In this document: piece after piece, positions 19,054 through 27,555 of the stretch
How positions within the stretch are numbered: the stretch's first letter is position 1
How the letters are laid out: every line of letters starts with the position of its first letter
DNA from: Ardenticatena maritima
GTDB taxonomy: Bacteria > Chloroflexota > Anaerolineae > Ardenticatenales > Ardenticatenaceae
Length of the DNA: 64,000 nt
Reading direction: 5' to 3'
NCBI RefSeq assembly: GCF_001306175.1
Contig: NZ_LGKN01000004.1
Location: 558,001 to 622,000, forward strand
Notes under the pieces: generated by a model
Told to the model about the DNA's origin: nothing
The model's input: only the letters and a program-made list of their open reading frames with translations
Databases searched by the model: none
Made by a program: the position numbers and the translations under genes

Positions 19054-19869
19054 CTACGCGAGTTGAACGCCCGGCTGTTCACCGCGCCAAAAACTTTCCA
19101 CCGTCTGGTTGAACCGGTTGGGTGAATCAATGGGCGTGGCGTGCCCTGAGTTGGCGATTGTTTTCAGGCGGGCGTTGGGGATACGTTGCGCCAGTTGCTG
19201 ACAGAGCACGTAGGGCACGGTGGTATCTTCTTCCCCGTGAATGACCAGGGTTGGCACGCGCAGGGTGGGCAACCGGTCGAAGGTGTCGAACGCCAGAATA
19301 GCACGCCACGCATACGCCACCGAGCGGCGATCATTGCGGGCAATCAGCGCAGCGGCTTGCGTGCGCAGAGCGGCTTGTTCGGGTTTGGGGAACATGCGGC
19401 GCGCCACTTGCCGGGCGTAGACGCGCATCGGCGCCACACGGAGCAGCCATGAACGCCACCACAGGCGCAGACGGTCGCGCAGAGAGCGAGGGCGCGGCAA
19501 GCGGGCGAAGGTGTTGACCAGTACCAAATCGCGCACCAGGTCGGGATGGCGCAGGGCGAATTCTTGCGCCACCATGCCCCCCATGGACAACCCCACTCCA
19601 TGCACCGGCCCAACGCCCAAATGGCGCACCAGCGCGGCGACCTGGTCTGCCATTTCGGCGATGGTAATGGGGGCGCGGAGCGGGGGCGAATCGCCGTGCC
19701 CCGGCAAGTCGGGCACAATCAAAAAATAGCGCGACCGCCACGCTTCGACCTGGAGCCGCCACATGTCGCGGCTTGCGCCCAAGCCATGCAGCAGCAACAC
19801 CGGTTCGGCTTCCGGGTTGCCATGCACTTCATAAAAAAGGCGTATCCCGTTCTGTTCAAAAAGCGGCAT
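19054..19869 (-). CDS. Alpha/beta-fold hydrolase
   Basis: The 271-residue protein has the alpha/beta hydrolase layout: oxyanion strand LLLHGLGASRDMWRLQ, LIVPDLPGHGDSPPL, the nucleophile elbow GVGLSMGGMVAQEF (Ser), the acid region VPTLVIHGEEDTTVP (Asp) and the catalytic histidine in ANSGHATPIDSPNRF. Substrate is not predictable; relatives include lipases, haloperoxidase-like enzymes and 3-oxoadipate enol-lactonases. The ATG at 19869 follows GGCGAGGAGGG. It is transcribed away from the histidine kinase gene next door. Confidence 0.85.
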   Translation of the reverse strand: MPLFEQNGIRLFYEVHGNPEAEPVLLLHGLGASRDMWRLQVEAWRSRYFLIVPDLPGHGDSPPLRAPITIAEMADQVAALVRHLGVGPVHGVGLSMGGMVAQEFALRHPDLVRDLVLVNTFARLPRPRSLRDRLRLWWRSWLLRVAPMRVYARQVARRMFPKPEQAALRTQAAALIARNDRRSVAYAWRAILAFDTFDRLPTLRVPTLVIHGEEDTTVPYVLCQQLAQRIPNARLKTIANSGHATPIDSPNRFNQTVESFWRGEQPGVQLA

Positions 19870-19967
19870 GGTATGTTTCCCTCCTCGCCAAAGATGTGTA
19901 CCATAATGCAAGTAGAGGTGGACGGGCGGCGTCCAAGTCAAGCAATCTCTATGCAGAGGAGCATAGC

Positions 19968-20648
19968 ATGACCGACAAGAACACACTCGCTTCACGTCGC
20001 ATTCTCTCAGTGACCGAAGAAGAGTTGAGCCGCATTGTGCTTGACATTCACGACGGCCCCGTCCAATACATGTTTGCCGCACTTTCACTTCTCACGCAAC
20101 TTCAACACCAACTTGAACAAGAAAACGCTTCGCCCAAAGCATTAGAGCGTGTCGAGCGCATCACGCGCCTGGTTGAGTCATCGTTGCGCGAAATCAAATC
20201 ATTCCTCGGGACGTTCCGCCCACCAGAATTCCACAAACGCTCGCTTCTTTCAATCGTCCAAGGGCTGGTCATTCAGCACGAAGAATGGACGGGCAACACG
20301 GTCACGCTGGAAGTTGAAGAGCCGCTCCCTGAGGTGACCTTGCCCGTCAAAATTGCGCTCTACCGCATTCTGCAAGAAGCGCTGTCCAACTCCTATCGCC
20401 ATGCGGGCGTCAAGGAGCATTGGGTCACACTCTGGGCGGAAGACGATTGGGTCTGCATGGAAGTGGTTGACCGCGGGCGCGGTTTTGAGCCGCCGCCGCT
20501 GGAAGGCCCCGGTGCAACTGAACGTGAGGAACATATCGGCTTGCGCGGCATGCGCGACCGTGTGGCATTGCTTGGCGGTGTTTTTGAACTGTACAGCAAA
20601 CCCGGTGAAGGAACACGAATCAAAGTAAAGGTGCCCAGCAATGGCTGA
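19968..20648 (+). CDS. Soluble NarX/DegS-type sensor histidine kinase
   Basis: The 226-residue kinase has no membrane segment or recognisable sensor. It starts with the HisKA_3 dimerisation helix, phospho-acceptor histidine 28 in IVLDIHDGPVQ, and continues with a HATPase domain: LYRILQEALSNSYRHAG (N box), VVDRGRGFEPP (G1) and HIGLRGMRDRVALLGG (G2). The ATG at 19968 follows AGAGGAGC. It overlaps the response regulator gene by eight bases, so the two form a pair. The stimulus is unknown and must come from a partner protein or an internal cue. Confidence 0.88.
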   Translation: MTDKNTLASRRILSVTEEELSRIVLDIHDGPVQYMFAALSLLTQLQHQLEQENASPKALERVERITRLVESSLREIKSFLGTFRPPEFHKRSLLSIVQGLVIQHEEWTGNTVTLEVEEPLPEVTLPVKIALYRILQEALSNSYRHAGVKEHWVTLWAEDDWVCMEVVDRGRGFEPPPLEGPGATEREEHIGLRGMRDRVALLGGVFELYSKPGEGTRIKVKVPSNG

Positions 20649-21279
20649 CATCATCAAAGTCATCCTCGCAGACGATCACGCGCTCGTTCTGGAAGGATTA
20701 CGCGGCTTACTCGAAGAAGAGCCGGATATCGAAGTGGTCGGCGTCGCCCAAAGCGGCGACGAACTGCTGAACCTGCTGGAAACCCAAGAAGCCGACGTGG
20801 TTGTGCTCGACCTGCAAATGCCCTACCACGGGCTCAGTGCGCTGGAAGAAATCCGTCGCCGCAACCTGCCCGTGCGTGTGCTGGTGCTGACGGCTTTCGG
20901 CGACGGGGAGAGCATTCAATCGGCTATCGAACGCGGGGCGGAAGGGTTTGCCCTCAAAACCGAACCCCCGCGCCAAACCGTCGAAGCCATCCGCCAGATT
21001 GCCGCGGGGCGGCTGGTGTTCCCCCGCGCCGCACAACGCTGGCTTTTGGCTTCGCTCCAACCGCAACGCCAACCCCAACCATCGCAGCAATCCATCCTCT
21101 CACCACGCGAGTGGGATGTGCTGGCACTGGTGGCGCGCGGGCTCACCAATCCCGAAATTGCCAATGAACTCCATCTGAGTGAAAATACAGTGCGCTTTCA
21201 TTTGAAAAACATCTACGAGAAACTGGGTGTGAGCAACCGCACGGAAGCCGCCGCCTGGTATTTCCGGCACTCCGGCTGA
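20641..21279 (+). CDS. NarL/LuxR-type response regulator
   Basis: The 212 residues consist of a receiver domain (DDH acidic pocket near 11-13, phospho-acceptor Asp57 in VVVLDLQMP, Thr in VLVLTAFGD, and a lysine in FALKTEPPRQ) and a C-terminal LuxR helix-turn-helix. The latter contains LSPREWDVLALVARGLTNPE, IANELHLSENTVRFHLKNIY and EKLGVSNRTEAAAW. It is translated by overlap with the kinase gene. Target genes are unknown, but a set of direct repeats lies 25 bases downstream of its stop, in front of the CRISPR-associated operon. Confidence 0.93.
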   Translation: MADIIKVILADDHALVLEGLRGLLEEEPDIEVVGVAQSGDELLNLLETQEADVVVLDLQMPYHGLSALEEIRRRNLPVRVLVLTAFGDGESIQSAIERGAEGFALKTEPPRQTVEAIRQIAAGRLVFPRAAQRWLLASLQPQRQPQPSQQSILSPREWDVLALVARGLTNPEIANELHLSENTVRFHLKNIYEKLGVSNRTEAAAWYFRHSG

Positions 21280-21304
21280 GCAGTTCATCCCCTCTGACAA
21301 GCCA

Positions 21305-21345
21305 ATCACCAAAATATCACCAAAACATCACCACCAGTTGGTGAT
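21305..21345. repeat. Three 11-bp-spaced direct repeats plus one inverted copy upstream of the cmr operon
   Basis: ATCACCAAA occurs at 21305 and 21316, a third partial copy ATCACC at 21327, and the inverted GGTGAT at 21340. The 11-base period equals one helical turn, as in operator arrays. About 20 bases downstream lies an extended -10 element TGCTATGCT (21365-21372). This suggests a regulator-binding region for the following operon. Confidence 0.55.
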
Positions 21346-21457
21346 GCTTTTCCCTATCGCTTTTGCTATGCTGTAGATGACAACAGAAAAGTGAAGCCGC
21401 TGCTTCATCGGCTCCGTTCTTTCCACCAGCGCCTTCCGTGTAGAAGGAGGGTTTTTC

Positions 21458-22096
21458 ATGATTGCTTTTATTCTCTTTGGTACGCGTGGGGTAACAACAA
21501 CAAAAGCCTCCGGGGATTTTTTCTGTCCCGCATGTGAAAGCCGACAACCATACAAACATCAAATAGTCCGGCGCTATTTCACACTCTACTTCATTCCGCT
21601 CTTACCGCTTGAAACATTAGGGGAATACATTGAATGTCAGACATGCAAAGGCACATACAAACTCAATGTTCTCAATTATGATCCCGATCAAGCCGCAAAG
21701 CGTTTTTGGCAAAAATTCCAACAGGTCACGCGCGATGTCCTGTTCTTGATGGCTCGTACAAACGATCGTATCTATTTGGAACAAATCCGAACCATTTGCG
21801 CGTTCTCTGAACATGCCCTCGGACTTTCTTCTACACCACAAGAAACCCAGCGCGAAATTCTTGCAATGGAGACAAGCCCACGCGCTGTTGTTGACGCACT
21901 CACTGAGATTGCAACAGACCTTAATGACAAAGGCAAAGAACTCATTCTCAGAGGAGCATTTCTGGTTGCATTAGCCGATGGTGACTTGAGTGAAGAAGAA
22001 ATGAAATTTATTACGGCTATTGGGCTTGCACTTCAAATGTCCCAATACCATGTTCGTGCTGTCCTCGACGAGGTTATTGAAAAGTTGAATGAATGA
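21458..22096 (+). CDS. Zinc-ribbon/TerB-like protein, first gene of the cmr operon
   Basis: The 212-residue protein begins with a zinc ribbon (Cys23/Cys26 in FFCPACES and Cys60/Cys63 in IECQTCKG) separated by a hydrophobic strand (RYFTLYFIPLLPLETLGEYI). The C-terminal third (about 150-210) resembles TerB-type helical domains, with GAFLVALADGDLSEEEMKFI as the acidic metal-site-like motif. TerB-like domains occur in stress and phage-defence settings. Only 18 bases separate it from cmr2 and both share orientation, so co-transcription is likely. Base composition is visibly AT-richer than the flanking genes, which suggests transfer. Function is not known. Confidence 0.6.
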   Translation: MIAFILFGTRGVTTTKASGDFFCPACESRQPYKHQIVRRYFTLYFIPLLPLETLGEYIECQTCKGTYKLNVLNYDPDQAAKRFWQKFQQVTRDVLFLMARTNDRIYLEQIRTICAFSEHALGLSSTPQETQREILAMETSPRAVVDALTEIATDLNDKGKELILRGAFLVALADGDLSEEEMKFITAIGLALQMSQYHVRAVLDEVIEKLNE

Positions 22097-22114
22097 AAAA
22101 TAGGGAGCCTGCAC

Positions 22115-23830
22115 ATGAGCACCAAATACCTCTTCATCTGTTCCATCGGTCCCGTGCAAGACTTCATCGCCGCCGCCCGCAGTAGCCGCGACCTCACCTA
22201 CGGGTCGCACTTGCTGAGCGAATTAGCCAAGACGGCCGCACGCACCATTGCTGACAAAGAGAGCTTCGACGCACTCATCTTTCCAGCGCCAAAGAGCAAA
22301 AAAGACCTTGATGAAAATAGCGCTCTCTCGGTCGCCAACAAGGTGGTGGCGGTGGTGTCAGGCGAACCGCAGGGCTTGGCGGACACTATCGAAGAGGCGC
22401 TGCGTGCATTCATCCTAAACGCCTGGCACCCCATCGAAGACAAGTTGCAAAACGACGTGGATAAAGCACTGGCACGCTGGCAACTCAAAGACCTGCTCGA
22501 ATTCTACTGGGTGGCGGCGCCACTTGAGGGGAAGTACGAAGAGGTGCGCGCTACGTGCGAAGCCGCCCTCAGTGCCCGCAAAGCCACGCGCGATTTCCGG
22601 CGGTACACGGGCAAACCGCGCTTCAAGTCGTCTATTGACGGCTGGCGCGAGCATGTGCTGGAGCAACTCCCCAACACGGCTTCCAGCCCGACCGACAAGC
22701 AGATGAAGCGCTACAAGATGCGCAATGGGGAACTGCTTTCAGGGGTGGACCTGCTGAAGCGCTGGGGCGGGTTGGAACTCAGTGCTACGTACAAGAGCAC
22801 AGGGCACATGGCGGCATTGCCGTTCGCCGAAGGACTGGCGCAAAACGGCGTCAATGTCCATGAGTTGTATCAAGCCCTCGAGGACCTCATAACTGACAAT
22901 GATGGCAACCTTTTTGCGAAAGACGACTACAGCGTCTTCTTCCCGGCAGAAGTGCGCGCCGCATTCGATGACAAAGAGAAGGCCAAAACTGTTTTAGAGA
23001 AACATGAACGCCTGCTGAGCCAGTATGCGGGCACACGCCGCCCATCGCCATACTACGCCCTCCTCCTGGCCGACGGTGACTCTATGGGCAAGGCGATTGA
23101 CGCCCAAACATCGCCGGCAGCGCACCGCGCGCTTTCGCAAAAGTTGAGCGAATTTGCGCAGGAAGTCCCCAAGATTGTGAGACAGTACCGCGGCGTGCCC
23201 GTGTATGCCGGCGGCGACGACATCCTGGCCTATCTGCCACTTCACACGGCGCTGGAATGCGTGCGTGAATTAGCCGAAACGTTCCAAGAGATGATGAGCG
23301 CATTCACATTCGATGAGAATGGTCAGCAGAAATCGCCCACGCTCTCAGCCGGTTTGGTGATCACACACCACCTGGAACCGCTGCGCGATGCGCTGGCGCT
23401 CGTGCGGGCGGCTGAAAAAAGCGCCAAGACCGTTGCGGGCAAAAATGCGCTCGCCATCACGCTCAACAAACGCAGCGGCGCCGACCGCACGGTGAAAGGC
23501 AACCTGTTTGCATTGATCGAACGCCTGCAAACGATGCGAGGATGGTGGTTGAATGAGACGTTGAGCAAGGGCACCGCCTATGAACTGGAACGACTGGCGC
23601 GTGATATGGAAGGCGTTCTGCCTGCTGAGGCGCTTGCCGCCGAAGCTGTGCGCATTTTGAAACGTAAGCGAGAATCAGGCGGGAAAGAAAAGGTCAAGCA
23701 AGAGGTGATTGACCAAATCGAAAACTGGCTGAAGAAGGAGCAAATCAAATTGCACGAACTGGCGCAAGAGATGATTGTCGCCAACGAATTGGCGCGAGCC
23801 AGCAAACAGGCGCAAGGAAAGGAGGCGTGA
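22115..23830 (+). CDS. cmr2: Type III-B CRISPR Cas10 subunit Cmr2, HD domain absent
   Basis: Cmr2 is the large subunit of the type III-B RNA-targeting complex and makes cyclic oligoadenylates on target binding. The 571 residues start directly with the first palm motif (GPVQDFIAAARSSRDLTYGS, near 12-31). They contain LLLADGDSMGKAID near 317-329 and the second-palm cyclase motif YAGGDDILAYLP, with GGDD at 366-369. No N-terminal HD nuclease domain precedes palm 1, so target-activated DNA cleavage is not expected. The cysteines of the usual zinc finger are not seen either. It begins the core of the operon; its stop overlaps cmr3. Confidence 0.92.
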   Translation: MSTKYLFICSIGPVQDFIAAARSSRDLTYGSHLLSELAKTAARTIADKESFDALIFPAPKSKKDLDENSALSVANKVVAVVSGEPQGLADTIEEALRAFILNAWHPIEDKLQNDVDKALARWQLKDLLEFYWVAAPLEGKYEEVRATCEAALSARKATRDFRRYTGKPRFKSSIDGWREHVLEQLPNTASSPTDKQMKRYKMRNGELLSGVDLLKRWGGLELSATYKSTGHMAALPFAEGLAQNGVNVHELYQALEDLITDNDGNLFAKDDYSVFFPAEVRAAFDDKEKAKTVLEKHERLLSQYAGTRRPSPYYALLLADGDSMGKAIDAQTSPAAHRALSQKLSEFAQEVPKIVRQYRGVPVYAGGDDILAYLPLHTALECVRELAETFQEMMSAFTFDENGQQKSPTLSAGLVITHHLEPLRDALALVRAAEKSAKTVAGKNALAITLNKRSGADRTVKGNLFALIERLQTMRGWWLNETLSKGTAYELERLARDMEGVLPAEALAAEAVRILKRKRESGGKEKVKQEVIDQIENWLKKEQIKLHELAQEMIVANELARASKQAQGKEA

Positions 23831-25005
23831 TGAGCAACAGCATGAAGACATGGCGGGTGGTTCCCCACGACCCGCTCATCTTCCGAGACGGCAAACCGTT
23901 CACGGCAACGCCGGGCGCACGCGCAACGTCCGTGCCCTTCCCGTTTCCCTCCACATTGGCCGGGGCGGTGCGCACATTGAGCGGAGCACTGGAAAATGGT
24001 GGTATTTTCCCAAAGAAAAACAACGACGCGCTTGTCCAAAAGGTGCTGGCGTATCCGGTGGCGGGGCCCTTTCTCTTCGACACACGACGGCAACAGGTGC
24101 TCTTCCCCGCCCCGCAAGACGCCCTGTTGGTCAAACTTGAACCGCACGACGAAACCAAGGCGCAACAAGTACCCTTGCACCCCACAACGCGCTTCTCGAA
24201 TGTGCTAACAAACATGCCGGATGGCTTGCAATTGGTTGCGCCGGTTGAAACCGTCAAGGCCAAGCGCCATCCCAACGCGCCTGCCTTTTGGTACTGGGAG
24301 AAGATCGAAGCATGGTTGAAGCACCCGACGCCGGCAACGGTCACGTTGAGCGCTCTTGGCATTCACACCCTGCCAACGGATTACCGCACGCACGTGAGCA
24401 TTCAGCACCAAAGCGGCACCGCAGAAGAGGGCGCGCTCTTCCAGACGGCGGGGCTCACTTTCGTGCATGCGCCGCGCAAGGAGAAACGCCCCGACTTGGA
24501 TGAAGCCGCCGAGTTAGCGCTCCTGCTGCAAACAGACGCGCCGATTGGGGCCACCATGTGGACACTGGGCGGGGAGCGCCGCCTCGCCGCGTGGGAAGAG
24601 CAGAACGATACATTGCCCACGTGCCCGGAGGAGGTGCAAACCGCCATTCAGCAGAGACGGCGGGGGCGGCTCATTCTGGCAACACCGGCGCATTTCACGG
24701 GCGGTTTTCTGCCCACGTGGGTGTGCGAACATCCAAGCGGGGTGAAACTGCGCATTGTGGGGGCAGCCGTGGGGCGGCCGGTGCATGTGTCAGGCTGGGA
24801 TTACCAGAAAGGCAAACCCAAAATTACGCGCCGCCTGGCGCCCGCCGGAAGTGTCTATTTCTTCGAGATTGTCGAGGGGGATGAAGCAGCCATCACGCAA
24901 TTCATCAATGCCGTCTGGCTGCGCCCTATCAGTGATGAAGAGCAAGATCGCCGCGACGGCTTTGGCGTTGCCCTGCTGGGCACGTGGAACGAGAAGGAGG
25001 CATGA
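23830..25005 (+). CDS. cmr3: Type III-B CRISPR subunit Cmr3 (Cas5 family)
   Basis: Cmr3 caps the crRNA 5' end in the Cmr complex. The 391-residue protein begins with the family signature VVPHDPLIFRDGKPF, then PFPFPSTLAGAVRTLSG, a typical Cas5-type RAMP start. Later come FQTAGLTFVHAPR and the glycine-rich VGRPVHVSGWDYQKGKPK, characteristic of Cmr3 C-termini. The ATG at 23830 overlaps the cmr2 stop (TGATG), with AAAGGAGGC upstream. Length agrees with the family. Confidence 0.9.
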   Translation: MSNSMKTWRVVPHDPLIFRDGKPFTATPGARATSVPFPFPSTLAGAVRTLSGALENGGIFPKKNNDALVQKVLAYPVAGPFLFDTRRQQVLFPAPQDALLVKLEPHDETKAQQVPLHPTTRFSNVLTNMPDGLQLVAPVETVKAKRHPNAPAFWYWEKIEAWLKHPTPATVTLSALGIHTLPTDYRTHVSIQHQSGTAEEGALFQTAGLTFVHAPRKEKRPDLDEAAELALLLQTDAPIGATMWTLGGERRLAAWEEQNDTLPTCPEEVQTAIQQRRRGRLILATPAHFTGGFLPTWVCEHPSGVKLRIVGAAVGRPVHVSGWDYQKGKPKITRRLAPAGSVYFFEIVEGDEAAITQFINAVWLRPISDEEQDRRDGFGVALLGTWNEKEA

Positions 25006-25006
25006 G

Positions 25007-26317
25007 ATGCTGAGCAACCGCAAACCACCAGCGTTTTCACCACCTGGGGTTCACCCCAAAGATGGCCGAATCACACAGGTGCGCACATACAAACTCATCA
25101 CCCCGCTGTACGGCGGTGGGGCTGAAACGCAAAAACCCGACGAAGTGACTGTGGTGCGCGCCAGTGAAATTCGCGGGCTGCTGCGCTTCTGGTGGCGCGC
25201 TACTCGCGGCGGGCAGTTCGACGGATCGCTGGCCAAAATGCGCGCTGCCGAGGAGGCTATTTGGGGCTCGGCCGCCGGAGAGAGCAAGGCGGGGCCGTCG
25301 CCGGTGGCGCTGGCTGTGCGTATTCTCAAACGTGGGCAGAAAATGGAAGATGTTTCCATACGAACACGGAGAGGCAACCAGCGCGTCAACATTGGCGACC
25401 CTCGATCTCCTTACGGATATGTTGCGTTTCCATTGCGCGACAGCCGAGGAAGTGTCTGGAAAGACGTTGAATTTGAGTTGCACATCACCATCAATCGCAC
25501 CAATGTTCAAGGCGGCGGTAAAACGCTCAATGTGCAAGAAGAGGTCGAAGCCGCGCTCTGGGCGTGGGAGACATTTGGCGGCGTGGGCGCTCGTACGCGC
25601 CGCGGGTTTGGGGCGTTGCAGTTGACCAAAATTGATGGTCAATCTGTCCATGAACCCACAGCCAAAGAAGTCGAATCATATGTACGGAATGGGTTGCACA
25701 AATATGTGCGTGGCACGCAATGGCCCTGCGGTGTTGCCCATCTTACATCTGACATGATGTGGAAAATTACCAATCGCCACAACGATGCAGACGCAGCATG
25801 GCAGTATTTGTTCAAAAGCCTCAAGGATTTTCGTCAGGCACGCTATCCAGACAGCAAAAACCGCCCATTTGGCCGCAGTAAATGGCCAGAACCAGACGCC
25901 ATTCGGCGGATTACAGGCACTTCTTCGCCAGGGCATGCGCCCCAGCATCCAGTTCGAGATAAGTTTCCACGCGGTCAATTTGGGCTTCCAATCATCTTTC
26001 AGTTCAAGGAAGATGATGAGAAAAACGGCGACCCACCCAAAACGGTACTTGAAGGCGCACAACACGACCGTTTCGCCAGCCGACTGATTCTACGTCCCCT
26101 CGCCTGCCAAGGTGGAGCCGTCGGCTTGGCTTGTGTACTGGAAGGACCCAAAGACCCGCCCGGCGGGTATGTATTGAAACAACAAAGCAATGGGCAAGTC
26201 CTTGCGCGGCCGAATGTTGACCTGACGAGGCAAGACGCACTGAAAATTGGACCACTCAACGGCGAACCCGATGTTCTGAAAGCCTTTCTGAAAACCCTTG
26301 GATGGAAAGAGGAGTGA
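25007..26317 (+). CDS. cmr1: Type III-B CRISPR subunit Cmr1 (Cas7-like RAMP)
   Basis: Cmr1 sits at the crRNA 3' end of the complex and assists target recognition. The 436 residues contain KLITPLYGGGAETQKPDEVT and VVRASEIRGLLRFWWRATRG, the diagnostic Cmr1 start, and the glycine-rich loop WAWETFGGVGARTRRGFGAL. The C-terminal half (AWQYLFKSLKDFRQARYP, RFASRLILRPLACQ) completes a tandem RAMP layout. The ATG at 25007 lies one base after the cmr3 stop. Confidence 0.92.
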   Translation: MLSNRKPPAFSPPGVHPKDGRITQVRTYKLITPLYGGGAETQKPDEVTVVRASEIRGLLRFWWRATRGGQFDGSLAKMRAAEEAIWGSAAGESKAGPSPVALAVRILKRGQKMEDVSIRTRRGNQRVNIGDPRSPYGYVAFPLRDSRGSVWKDVEFELHITINRTNVQGGGKTLNVQEEVEAALWAWETFGGVGARTRRGFGALQLTKIDGQSVHEPTAKEVESYVRNGLHKYVRGTQWPCGVAHLTSDMMWKITNRHNDADAAWQYLFKSLKDFRQARYPDSKNRPFGRSKWPEPDAIRRITGTSSPGHAPQHPVRDKFPRGQFGLPIIFQFKEDDEKNGDPPKTVLEGAQHDRFASRLILRPLACQGGAVGLACVLEGPKDPPGGYVLKQQSNGQVLARPNVDLTRQDALKIGPLNGEPDVLKAFLKTLGWKEE

Positions 26318-26321
26318 AATC

Positions 26322-27173
26322 ATGCAAGCCAAACTGATCTTCTTACACGCGTTGTCCCCCTTGCACGCCGGCACCGGCCAGGGCGTTGGTGCCATTGACC
26401 TGCCCATCGCCCGCGAAAAAGGCACTGAAATCCCCATCGTACCCGGTTCCAGCCTGAAAGGTGTGCTGCGCGATGCTTGTCAGGCGCTCCACGGCAATGG
26501 CACCTGCACGCGCATTTTCGGTCCCGACACGGACAACGCCTCTGCGCACGCCGGCGCCGTCATCCTCACCGACTTGCGCCTGGTGGCTCTGCCGGTCCGC
26601 TCGCTGGCGGGCGTCTTCGCCTGGGTGAGTTCGCCCTTTCTGTTGCAACGCCTGGCCCGTGACGCGCAGATGGCGGGCTTAAGCGATGCCCCCAAAGAGC
26701 CGTCGGTGGCAAATGCTCAAACCGTGCTGGTCAGCAGCACCAGCACCATCCAGGTCAACAATGCTGAGGTGGTGCTGGAAGATGTGAAGTTGAATGCGCA
26801 AACGCAAGCCGATACGTGGGCGAATTGGCTTGCGCCCAAGGTCTTCGCTGACGAAGGCTGGCAAGCCAGCTTCAAAGCCCGCTTTGCCATCGTCCACGAC
26901 GATGTGATGGCCTACCTGCTCCAAGTCGCAACCGACGTCACGGCCCGCATCCGTCTGGAAGATGACACGAAGACGGTTGCTCAAGGTGCGCTCTGGTACG
27001 AAGAAGCCTTGCCCGCCGAGAGCATTCTGGCCGGGTTGGTGGCTGCGCAGCCGAATGGAGAAGCCCAACCCGATGAAGTGTTCGAGAAGGTGAGCGAACT
27101 CGCCCAGCATCCGCTGCAAGTGGGCGGCAACGCCACCGTGGGACGCGGCCTGTGCCGCTTGAGCCTTGCGTAG
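26322..27173 (+). CDS. cmr4: Type III-B CRISPR subunit Cmr4 (Cas7 backbone, target RNase)
   Basis: Cmr4 forms the backbone along the crRNA and cuts target RNA every six nucleotides. The 283 residues open with LHALSPLHAGTGQGVGAIDL. The aspartate at residue 26 sits at the same position as the catalytic Asp26 described for Pyrococcus Cmr4. IPIVPGSSLKGVLRDAC is the standard RAMP motif, and the C-terminus has PLQVGGNATVGRGLCRL, the glycine-rich loop. The ATG at 26322 follows AAGAGGAGTG. Intact active-site geometry predicts RNA cleavage. Confidence 0.94.
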   Translation: MQAKLIFLHALSPLHAGTGQGVGAIDLPIAREKGTEIPIVPGSSLKGVLRDACQALHGNGTCTRIFGPDTDNASAHAGAVILTDLRLVALPVRSLAGVFAWVSSPFLLQRLARDAQMAGLSDAPKEPSVANAQTVLVSSTSTIQVNNAEVVLEDVKLNAQTQADTWANWLAPKVFADEGWQASFKARFAIVHDDVMAYLLQVATDVTARIRLEDDTKTVAQGALWYEEALPAESILAGLVAAQPNGEAQPDEVFEKVSELAQHPLQVGGNATVGRGLCRLSLA

Positions 27174-27183
27174 GAGGGACACC

Positions 27184-27555
27184 ATGCGCACATTGGAACA
27201 AGAATTGGCCGCAACCATTTACGAGCAAGTATCACGTCTGCAAACCGACGAAGAACGCGCTAAGGAGTATGGTGGCATGGCGCATAAACTGCCGGTGCTC
27301 ATCCGCCAGGCGGGGCTGGTACAGGCGCTGGCCTATGTGGCGGCGCGGGGCAAACCGGGCGCCAAGCAACTGTTGGAAGACCTCGCGGCGGCGCTTGGAG
27401 AGGATTCAACAGACGATTTGTTGCAGCGATCACGCGAAGACAACCTGCTCGAATACATGCGTCTGACGCGCGAAGCCACCATCGCGCTCACCTGGTACAA
27501 GCGCTTCGCCCAATCGGTGCTGGGTGTGGAGTCGACAGAGGAGGTTCGAGAATGA
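27184..27555 (+). CDS. cmr5: Type III-B CRISPR small subunit Cmr5 (Cas11)
   Basis: Cmr5 is the small alpha-helical subunit that forms the belly filament of the complex and contacts target RNA. The 123 residues are predicted all-helical, with GGMAHKLPVLIRQAGLVQAL AYVAARG as the family hallmark and TREATIALTWYKRFAQSVLG at the C-terminus. The ATG at 27184 follows GGAGGGACACC. The stop overlaps cmr6 by four bases. Confidence 0.88.
   Translation: MRTLEQELAATIYEQVSRLQTDEERAKEYGGMAHKLPVLIRQAGLVQALAYVAARGKPGAKQLLEDLAAALGEDSTDDLLQRSREDNLLEYMRLTREATIALTWYKRFAQSVLGVESTEEVRE

Noticed and set aside
21280-21457. Short CRISPR array in the repeat-bearing gap before the cmr operon
   Set aside because: The repeats are 6-9 bases at an 11-base period, far too short and close for CRISPR repeats and spacers; an operator-like array is more likely. 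No other gap is long enough to hold an array.
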